Shown one piece after another: positions 32,301 to 44,300 of a stretch of 64,000 bases of DNA. The position numbers were made by a program, and so were the translations under genes. Source of the DNA: a virus; IMG/VR virus record IMGVR_UViG_3300036770_005654, positions 1 to 64,000 of that record, one strand, 5' to 3'. Within the stretch, counting starts at the first letter, position 1, and the number at the start of each line of letters is the position of its first letter. Under the pieces are notes generated by a model, which was not told the origin of the DNA, ran no database searches, and saw nothing but the letters and a program-made list of their open reading frames with translations.

Positions 32301-35300
32301 ACCAAATAAGTATAAAAGAAATTAGTCCAGAATATAAATATCTATTAATTTCTCAAAAAGATGATTCTGAGACTATTAGCTCAACCAGGCTAGTTATTTC
32401 TGATAATTATACAAATAGAATTAGTTTTGTTAATATATCTCAAGGAGAAAAAGGCGATACTGGTCCTGTAGGCCCTCAAGGACCACCGGGACAAGATGCT
32501 TTATCATTTACTGTTTTATCTATCGGTAGTGGAGGAACCAATAATACTAACTATAGTAGTGGAAATATTTTATTTTTTGATGGTACAAAAATTACTACTA
32601 CAGAATATTCTATACAAGATATTTTAGACGAGGCTCAAACTGGAGCTAATGCTATCACTGGAATTTTGGCTGGTTCTGGTATACATAAAATACAAAATGG
32701 TAATAATGTTACTTTAAATACTAAAATTGGTGATGGTCTTCAAATAGATGCCAATAATGCTATTATTGTAGACAATTCTATAGCACGAATAAGCGATTTA
32801 ACAGCTGGCTCTATAGAGGGCATTATACCCATATCGAAAGGTGGTACTAATAATAATTTTTATACTCAAAATAGATTAATTTATTTTGATGGATTTAGCC
32901 TAAAGTCATTTCCTTTGTCTACTGGTAATTTTTTATTTAGTGGAGTTGCTGTAAATATAGTTGCCGGATCAGGATTAATAGGCGGTGGATCTTTATCTAT
33001 TCCTAGCGGAAGCATAGTAATTAATATTCCACAATCAGCAGATATTCTGGTTGAAGAAAATTCTGTTTCTTTGACCCCAACTGGTACTCCGGGAACATAT
33101 TCGAAAATAGTTACAGACAGTAAAGGAAGAGTAATACAAGGATCAAACCTAACTAATGCCGATATTATACAAATTTTAGGCTATACGCCCTTTCATGCTG
33201 GTAATGATGGAATAGGATCTAATTTAGATGCTGATTTACTAGACGGTCAACACGGATCATTTTATAGAGACGCATCAAATGTTACCGGTATTTTGAACAC
33301 CACAGTACTTCCATCCTCCGTTGAACCTGGAACATATACTAAATTTACTGTAGCATCAAACGGATTAATTTCCGGAGTTTTTTTTGCTAATCAAAATGAT
33401 ATAATATCATCCCTGGGTTTCACTCCTGTGTCTAGTACAGGAACAAAAAATATACTAGGTACAACAAATCTAAATGGCGATGTAAATATAAATGGAGAAT
33501 TATCTATATATGATAATTTACCAATACTATCGACCAATAATTCTTCTATACTACCAGATACTCCAAGAGGTATTAGTTTTATTTATGGGGGATTATTCAC
33601 TACAAAAACCGGTATAATAGCATATTATCCAGCAGAAGATCAACTTAAATTAGTTACTAATATATTTGCGTCCGGTGCCGATACAGATGGCGGTGGTAAC
33701 CAAGATGATCTTAATGGAGGAAATGCAGAATCTATATTCTTACTACAAAATCTTGATGGAGATGCTTCCACAGTATTATTGAGAGAGATTGCTGATAGTT
33801 TATATGTTAAGTTAAATGCTGATGAAGATATCAATGGTATAAAGTTTTTTAATGACAGCATCTTTTTCAGAAAACCACCGGTTCAGATTAGTAATCCTAT
33901 AGGTAATACTAATCCTCCTTTAGTAATAGGTGGAAATACAATCAAGGTTTCGAGTCTTAATGCTGATTTACTAGATGATCAACATGGTTTTTACTATCGC
34001 AACGCATCGAATATTACTGGTGCTTTCAGCTATAATAATGTCACATTCGATCATATAGAAGGTACTCATAATTTTATTCCTAGATTCAATGACACCATCA
34101 ATGATCCGGCCGGTAGAATATCTGATTCAAATTTATATCAAGACAATAGTGGAAATATTAGAACAAATGATGAAATCAATGTCATAATTGGTACGAGTAA
34201 TCCTAAAACTTCTATTAATACACTTACTGTTGGCGTTGGACATATTGTTGATGGAGATAATAACTTAGTTGTTGGAACTAATAATATAGTTTCTGGTAAT
34301 AATTCTATAGCCTTAAATAATTCATGTATAGTAGATGCAAACAATTCTATCGCAGCCCATAGTTATGGCCGAGCGTATGTTTCTAATCAAATGGCTTTAG
34401 GTGCTTTTTTAACTAAAGACGATACTAATAAAGATTTGGAGCATGGTCAAAATACTAGTATCAATATGCATTTACCTGGAACACAAGCGGGCAATACCTG
34501 GTCCGCCCTAACTCCTACAATAACAATTCCAGAAAATAAAACTTTTGCATATAATGTTGATGTTTTAATAAGTAGGGCTTTTGGAACAGGTGTTGCTCAA
34601 TATAGATTCGACAGTGGAATATTTAAAAATGCCACATTCAGAGATTCTAACAATGTTTTTACTGTAGTTAATGTAACTACTCAACCACAACTAGCTAAAA
34701 AGAATGAAGTATTTAATAATTCTCAAATCAGAAATCACTTTCATACTTTCGAACATACCAACGGATCCAGACAGCTTCAAGAAATAAGAACAACACACCC
34801 ACCCCTACAATATAATCCTGTTATTACAGAGAATACTCAATCATCATATTTTTATACAAAGATTCATAAACAATGTTCCGGTACATACTATAAAACTAAT
34901 CATGGAGATCTTGTTTTAGATGTAAATAAACCAATTTATAGTGGAATAGTAAATTTATCTGAAAATACTTATGGTATTAAAATTATATCAAAAAATCATG
35001 GCGTTAGAACAAATTCTAATGTTAATCTACTATTCGAGAATGTTACGGGCTCTCTGCTACCCCTAATAAATGATAATTACAATGTTTTTTCCGTAATCAA
35101 TCAGGATACTTTTTTTGTAGAACAACCGTATTATTCGGGTTATATCACTTATTCTTCTGGACTAAATACGGATTTTGCAACCATCACCGTAGACAACAAA
35201 AGCATATCTGCGATAGATACTAAATATCTTTCTTCAGGAATCAATGCTACTTTAACAAATAATACTATATCAAATTTATCTGATAATAACTTTATTCGTA

Positions 35301-38300
35301 ATTTAAGACTCGATACTCCGATTATTATCCAGTCTGGTTCGTATTTCTTTAATAGATTAGTAAAGAACTATAATTCAAATACTATAGTGATCAACGACCC
35401 TATTGCAACAGGCACAGGATCTCAACAATATGTTATATTAAATGGATTAATGAAAATATATCATATAGATTTTTCTTTTAATCTGTTTAAGAAAAGCAGT
35501 AAGTTTTTAGCAAAAACAAGTGTTGATGGTGATCAGATAATAACAGCCAGTTCCACCGGAGCTATTGCTAATTTTCAAGGATCAAATATATTTGGGGATA
35601 ATATATATAATTTTCCAATTATTGAATCATTCTATACAACTGGCAATGCTTTACTACAAACGTATCAAAATACACACGCTAGAACTGGTTTGGATTACAC
35701 TTCTAAACCCACGATTGTGTTAGAAAATATACCTATTCCAAAAAGATCGTCTTATGGATCCGGAATTCCCGTAAGAATAGCTCCTTTAACTAATAATTCT
35801 GGTTCGGTCTTTCTTTCTCATAAACAAACAATAAATGGTTCTTTTTCATATAATACTACTCAATTTAATCCATATAGATCAGTATATAAAAAATATGATA
35901 ATAATCATATGATGGTTTACTATACTGGTATTGATAAAAGCTTAAATCTTCCATTTACTCCTATCACTTATGAACTAGTTGACGGATTCAATTCCGCTGA
36001 TAATGATTTTTTTAGTCTAGTAAATATAAATGATAAATACTATTTACAAACAACAAATGTATTTAATTATGAAACTAAAAATATATACAATATTAGAATT
36101 AAAGCTATGGATAGGAAGTCCAAAAATTTTCTTGAAAAATCATTTACTATAACTGTTAATAATACAACAAGTCCTTATAGTTTATATAATATTCCTAATC
36201 AAGAAGTTTATATTGATAATTTATTTGATTATACTATTCTTAGTGGTGTGTTTAATGAAGAAGAAAATGGTGGTCCATTAAGTTATTCAGCCAAACTACA
36301 AGATGGTAGAGATTTACCATATTGGTTATTTTTTAACTCGAATACGACAAGATTTACAGGAGTACCTTCGTATTGTGATCTTGGCACATATAATATTAGA
36401 GTATTTGCATCTAATAATGCAGATACTATTTCCAAAGATTTTTTTATTAGGGTAAAAGATCCTACTTTCGAGACATTATCATACGAAAATAATTTTGATA
36501 CTACTATTACAAATATTACTTTAAGTTCTGACAATATTAATGAAAATTTAATTTCTGGAACTATATTTAGTGAGTTAAATGCTATAGGTTCGTATCATCC
36601 TTACATAGAATTTTTAACGGGAGAAAATTCTTTTACGGGAACTTTCTCTCAGAATTCGGATATTGTAGAATGTTTTAACAGATTTGTGTCTTATCCAACA
36701 ACAATAATATCCGGAACAGCAGGACTATTACGTAAGAATTCCTCCATCTCGGTTCCTGCGAATCTTGGACTTTCCGGTCTAATAGCTACTAATGTTTATA
36801 AGCCCTTCGCACTAACCGGCACTCCGGCACTATCAAACGGAAATATTTTTTTAACAAATGCATATAATGATTATACTGACACTTTTTTCTCTGGATTACA
36901 AATACAAACAGATCATCCTTTCCTACCTAGATTTTTTACTACCAAATTTTTTACGGATTACTATGCGAATGTAGGAGCTAGACAAGCACTAGCTTTAGAA
37001 ACGAAAGAAGACGATGTGTGGAGAGATCTTATTTTAGCAGAAAATAATGATGTTATCGTATTAACACATTCTCCATTGACCAATACATTATTATCTACAG
37101 AACTTAGAGAATTACTCGCTACAAACAAAATACCCTTAACAGACGATGAAGAAAACGATATTTTAATAGCTAATGATAGACTAACCCACAATACTATATG
37201 GTCTGTTCCATATACTGGTTGTAATAATGGACTAATAGTTGATGATCAGATTATTTTATCAACTTCTAGAAATTCCTTAATTAATCGTAGTAATATAGAT
37301 AGCTTATTAGAATTACACAATACCAACAATCCATCTGGCCTATCTCTAATGTCTGGTTCTTTTGATATAGAAGTAGAACAATGGTATATAAGAGATTCTA
37401 TATATAATCCAGTTTTATCTTTATATGGTTTTGGTTCTCCTGATTTTTGTACTTTATTAACAGAAGATAATATTGATCTTCTATCCTCAGAATCCGCAGC
37501 ACCAAGTCATATACTATCAAACAACGAAAAAGATCACGGTAGTAGAGTAATACTAGATAATTCTTATGAAATTTTAGATTCTAAATATGCAGTAAAAGAT
37601 AATGGTAAACTATTAGCTAATTCTGTTTTTGATGATCTAATATGTGAAAACCAAGACAATCTTGTTCACGACTATGCTATAGCGTCCAGATCAGGCCACC
37701 TAACCATATTATATCCCGGACATAGACAAAATTACATAACCTTAACTTTTCCAAAAATTGAGTATCATCGATTTTTAACTGAAAATGAGGAATTATTTAA
37801 TGATCAAATTGGAAATATTCTAACTACAGAATCTCGCAAAATCTCTTACGATTTTTCTTATGCTTGGGGCAAACTAATTCCTTTTGATTTATTTAGCAAT
37901 AGATACTTTATTAGAATGAATAAAAAATATTTGGGATCCAATACTACTAGTTTGGTAACATATTCGGAAACACTGCCTATTAATAATAATTATAGTATTA
38001 GCGGCCTAAAACAATACTCATACGTTAGTCAGAGTGGAGATTGTCCAGTAATAACATTTATCACAGGTGTCGGTGGATTCGAATCCACTACCTACTCCAC
38101 TGGTAATTACATCACAGGAGTGGTCGATCTATACACTGAACCCGGAACAGGTACTATTACTCTAAACTTTAATAAAGATATCAATCTAGACAGCAGAGAT
38201 ACCAACAACTTATATCTGTATAATTTTACATCTACCAATAGTAATTTGCAATTACCAGTGATTGGTCAGTATACAGATATTTCTATATTAGATTCTAATA

Positions 38301-41300
38301 CTATTTCTGTCAATAATTTATTTTTTAAGCCCAATAGTGGTATACAATCATCATCTCAAGCCACGGGTTTGTTTAGTTGTAATCTAGACAGAAACCATGA
38401 ATATATTCTAGATAATAATACTATCAATAGGATACCCATAGTTTTTAGAAATACGATTAATAGATTTGGTAATATTGATACATCTGAATCTAACAGACCT
38501 AAAAATTATACTTTCGACATATTGAATATTAGTGGTAATAAAATATATGCTAAAGATAATTTAAACTATTTACTCAAAGAAAATAATAGACCATATTATT
38601 TAGATCAAGATATTAAAAGTAATTATACTACAAATGGTATTGCATTTAGTGGATCATTGTTTAAAAATCATCAATATATATATGATATTAGATATAATCA
38701 ATTTAATTTAGATAATATACAAAAACTAATTAATTTTAGATATAATTATCAAGATCAAAATATAGTACTTACTGTTCCTTCTGGATTTATTGTTCCTTAT
38801 GACTATTTGAAAATATCTTTTCCAACAGGATTTGACTATAGTAATTCTGTAATATCTGGATCTGTCACAAGGTCTTCTGTAATAAATAGTAACAATGTTG
38901 ATCTAGAACCAGACAAAGATCATATTTTATTAGAAACATCTACTAGTATAGATCCGTCTAGTAAGCTTATACAAATAAAATTACCAGCATCACTTCCTGT
39001 GACTTCTTCTAGAGCAGGAACTTGTGTAGTTAATAATAGTCCTATTAATAGACTACAATCCGGCCTATTGATTAATTATCAAAACAGTGACAGATACGGA
39101 TACGAAATAGATTCTATGAAAGATGGTTTTAGTTTTAGTGGTGTGGTTCCCAAAAATCATTCTGTTATATCCACAAATATTACTGGTCTTTTGGATTCTA
39201 ATCATATAGGACATGCTTCTATTTTTACTTCCGGTAATGCTCTATGGTACTCTGGAGCAAGAATTCTGAGACAAGCAAATCATAACGATATTGGATTTAG
39301 TGAATATTATCTTATCAATACAAATATTAGTAATTTAGCACCCGCTAATCTTAGCGGTGTCGGATCGTCTAGTTCTCCGTATTCATATAAAATAGCTTCT
39401 TCTGGTTATAGATATTTAGAATTTTTATACTTAGGACATAATACAAATAATATTAATATTACTGGAATATTAAGTATGGTTTCTGGTGCATTATACATAT
39501 ACCATACTAATCTAACAGAACAATTTAATCAGTATAGATCATTGATTGATCAGGACCTTACGGTTAAAGATACTCTTGTTTATAGTGGAATTAATATTAG
39601 TAATAATATTGGTTTAAGTTTGAACGTTAATAGATTTGATAAAATTAAGATAGAATTATTATCGACTACTGGTATTAGTAATTTTGATTTTAGAACATAT
39701 GTTTCATCTGATATTCTGATTAAACCGTATATATTAGAAAGTTCTGGTACCTTAAATTCTAACTTACCCTTTTATCCTTTCTTTAATCCGGATCCACCCA
39801 CAGTAGTTTATTCTCCACCAACATACTCTCCTATAACAGATCCAAAATATAATATTTTTACAGACACTAATTTTTACATTCTGCCGTATATCAAAGTTAC
39901 AAAACCATATTGTGAAGCAGAATATAATAAAAATCAACAACTATTTTATAACGGTAATATTATTGATTTATATAATTTTGATAGCATTAAATCTTATTTA
40001 TTGATGGGTGATGAGTTGGAAATTATAGATTTTAATAATACTCCTATATCAATCTCGGGAGATGTATGTAAACACATATTTAAGTTTAATCCTTCTAACG
40101 AAGAACTTATTGTTAGTGGATTATCTATAGATGGTGCTTTATCTATATCTCCAAAAATTTCTTCACTCTCAATAGAAAATAATTATAGACATAATATTCC
40201 TTTTGGATTATCTTATAATCAGCTTTTATCTAATACCGGAACAATACGTTTTGTTAAATGTAATTCCGGGAATATAGATGTATATGATTACAATAATTTA
40301 TTCTATCATACTTATGGTGGTACAACAGCGTCTTTCCCATTGGATAGTAGTGGCTCATACGTACAACCTCCACAAACTGGTTCATACAGAGTGATTTATG
40401 ATCCGGATTCTTGCATGTCTGGTACTCTTTGTGTTTTAGTATCGGGATATAGAATTAATGCCTTTAGTGGATTCCCAGATATACGTAATCGATCCAATTT
40501 TTATAAGACCACAAATATTATAGATAGTAATGGAGTAAAAGGAGCTATTAGACCATACGGAACAGATAAAAGAATGTTTTTTGATTTTAATGATGGATTT
40601 CCAGAAATAAGTGACTTTTATTCTGTTGAAGACTTGATACAACCCAATATGCTTTCTATAAAAATACCATATAATAGTAACTACATTAATAAATCTGGTT
40701 TAGTTTTAATTATAGACAGTCATCAGAATATAAAAAGTCATTTAAATCCAAATCTCGACAACTCTTTCGTCACTAGTTCTGCAACATGTAATATAACTCC
40801 TTCAACAATTTTTAATTATTATGATAGAGACGCAAAAAGATGGAAACACACAGTTCATTTACAAGGACAACAACCAGCGTTTGGAGGATATGATCTTTTA
40901 TTATCTGGCAAATCTAGTAAATTGTATTCTATAAATCCAGAACCTATACAAATTTCAGGTATATCATATAGCATAGATGATGGTAATACTTTTTATACTA
41001 TTACTAGCGGATTGACTATTCCGGATAATCTATCCGAATTAACACTTAAAATTACAACATTACAAGGCGACCAACGACTTTTTGAACAAGATCAATTATC
41101 AACTCCTAAAGTTTCTATTTCTGGTTTAAGTAATTACTATGTGGAATTTAATGAACCTGGATTATACGGATGGCATGGCAAGGGTTGGAATATAGGAGTT
41201 AAAATAACAACTCCTCCTCCCAAAATTTATTCCAACAAAGATATTATACTAAGAGTAAAAGATCTTACCGGATTTGATCAAAAGACAATAACCCTAAATA

Positions 41301-44300
41301 AAAGAATTATTCCCGAAGTTAAGCCATTTGCCACAGGATTTGTACTTAATGGTAGCTCATGGCAACTAGGCTTTGATGTTACAAAAATAGATATAGAAGA
41401 TAAATTATTTAACAACGAAATCAGTGTCGATGTAATCGATACTCCTGTCTCCAATAACTATCAAATTTTACATAGTGATAATAAATCAATAGTAGTGGGT
41501 GGTAGTACAGTTGGTGCTACTACCGGTATATATTATCCTAAAATTATTTTGACAGATATTACTACATCTCCGTATACTATACTGTCTAGTGGTTCCGGCG
41601 CTCTAGTTGTTGGATCATCTATTACACAAAAACCACAGTATACTATTCAATTAAATAATTTACAATCCACATACTATTTTGATCTTACTAATCAGTCTGA
41701 TCTTATGTTCGATATTCCTGCGGATCTTGGTCCAGAACCTAATCAGGTACTTAACAATCTAATTATTACATTTAATAATGATATTGCTTACTCCTTAATT
41801 ATTGATTCTTCTTCCTATAATTATGATACCAAAAGAATAGAAGTGGTTGCTACTCCAACAACAACAGGAAATAATCCTGGTTATTATAACCAACCTAATA
41901 AATTTATTAATCAATCTGTTAGTATATCTATCAAGCAGCCAGTATACGATAACTTTGGTAATTATACATATCAAACATATAATAAAACTGCTGGATTTAA
42001 TACTGTATTTTATAAACCGGTTGGTTTTCAGCCAATATCTCAACTATCAACTATTCCTTTTAACATTACTAGTCCTTGGTCTATAGAATTTTATGTATTG
42101 AGTGGTATTTGTCAATTTGATCCTCAATCACAACCTAATGTTAGCATATTTAATACTCCTAATATTGGAAGCTATGAGAATACTCCTATAGAATATAATC
42201 TCGATTATGATTATGATAATATTTTGAAAAAATGGAAAGTTACAGCCTCTTCAACTAAAGATGTTTTTAATAGGTACATAGATCAAACTGGAATATATCC
42301 TATATCTATTTATATAGATGATGATTTTTCTAGTTTTGTAACAAATAATAGTTTTAGTATTAGATATAATCCTGTTACTAAGATGAAAAATATTAATAAT
42401 ACACTATATAGTACTCCTGATAGTATTTTTTATACCAAGGTAGATATCGAAGATACTCTAGAAAATACCACAGATTCTATATCTTTTCCGCCAACGCTTA
42501 AAGAGAGTAGTATTACATTATTATTTAATAAGACAATAAGAAAATATGATACGGATTTAAATATATGGCAAAATTCTTATATTTCAGATAATATGACAGA
42601 TAAATATGATGCTCAGCTTAATATAGAAAATAATATTTTATCTGTTAGCTGTCGAGGCATAGGAAACGATAAAATTATCGCAGTTGCAAAATTAAATACT
42701 ATGGAAATAGAAAGCAACGAACTACAAGGTGTTCCTCTTACTATAACTGGTGTTGCTGGATATTCTCCCGGAGGTGCGATAGAGGTTGAACAAGGAGAAG
42801 ATCCTTGGATACTAACTTTTAAAACAATTGGAGGATTAGCGCATATTAATTATCCACCAACTATTATACTAGAGAATATGCCAACTTTTTGCTCCGGATT
42901 TAATCCTTTAATAGATAATCAATCGCAATGCGCAAAAACACCAGTATGGAATCCTAACGACATGGGTGGTTCGTGGTCTTATATGTTTTCTGGTATACCA
43001 TCTTGTACGCTTCTTGGTCTAAAACCATTCTCTATTACCGCCATAGATACAGATCCGTCCCTACTACCATCTTCACCGTATTTGCCAGACACAGATTACC
43101 TAGAATATGCTTTTGAATATACCGCCGGATCTTTTTCTACGGGCGAACCGCCCCAGATAGTACCTGCTGAAGGAGGTAATGATATTATTAAACCTTTGTG
43201 TAATGTGTTGTATACTAAACAAATTGATTTTGGACCAGTTCTAGAAACATCTTTGTGTGGAGTCGGTCCTACCGGCATCAAACTAATAAATATTAGCGGC
43301 ACACTACCTTCTGGTTTATCATATACAGTATTTTTCCCCGAAGAACTAAATTCTCCTGTGGCCCCATATTCTAATTTGAGTAGTGGATATTTAAGAATAG
43401 AAGGCTACCCATTAACTTTTGCTAGTGGTGGTGCATATTCAGAAAATATAACTCTTAAAATAACAGACGCTAGAAATCTATCAACTTCCTTAAAAATAGA
43501 GTTTACTGATAGTTCTACACCAAATGATCCTGATATTAGTGTCCCTATTTATTTTGATACCGATGAATTACTACTCACCCCATCTACTGGAACAAAAATT
43601 GTTACTGCCAATACAGTTAATGTATGGAGACCATCTCCATCTCCAGAGTCTTTAGTTTGTAGAAGTATATTGCCACACAATAAATGTCAGACTACACAAG
43701 TATTTTATTCTGGTTTTCTCTCTTTAGATACTCGCATATATTTAACTTCTTTGGATCAAAAGGTACCATTGGCTGTTCAGGATGATATTTATATAAGTTT
43801 TGAAACACCAAATGATAATAATAATGGTGCTTATACATTAATGGAAAATGAAAGCGGAATTCATATTCTAGGAAAGGTCAGTTTAATATCTAGTGCTACA
43901 GGCATAGCTAATTTAGTTTTAGCAGACTATAAACAGTTAAATATTTCTAATTTTAATACATTTTTCCAAGGATCTATTATAGATAATACTACTTATTGTT
44001 TACTTGGTGGCGGAAGAGCAAAAATGGACAGCACAGGAAAACGCGGATTAATGGGCTTAATAGGACCGTCTTATAAAGCAAGTATAACAGGATCAACCTT
44101 TTTTGATAGTAGTAATTCTAGACTGAGTGGTCTTGAGCTAACAAGAATAAATACTCAACTGCCACAGTCCTCCTTTGTTTCATGGTCAGACTGTTGGCAA
44201 ACAGGAAGATTATATATAAGTGGTATCGTGCTACCCTCCATAAATGCCGAGATAACGGATCCGCCTCCTGCACAAAATAGATTATTTACATTTAACAATC

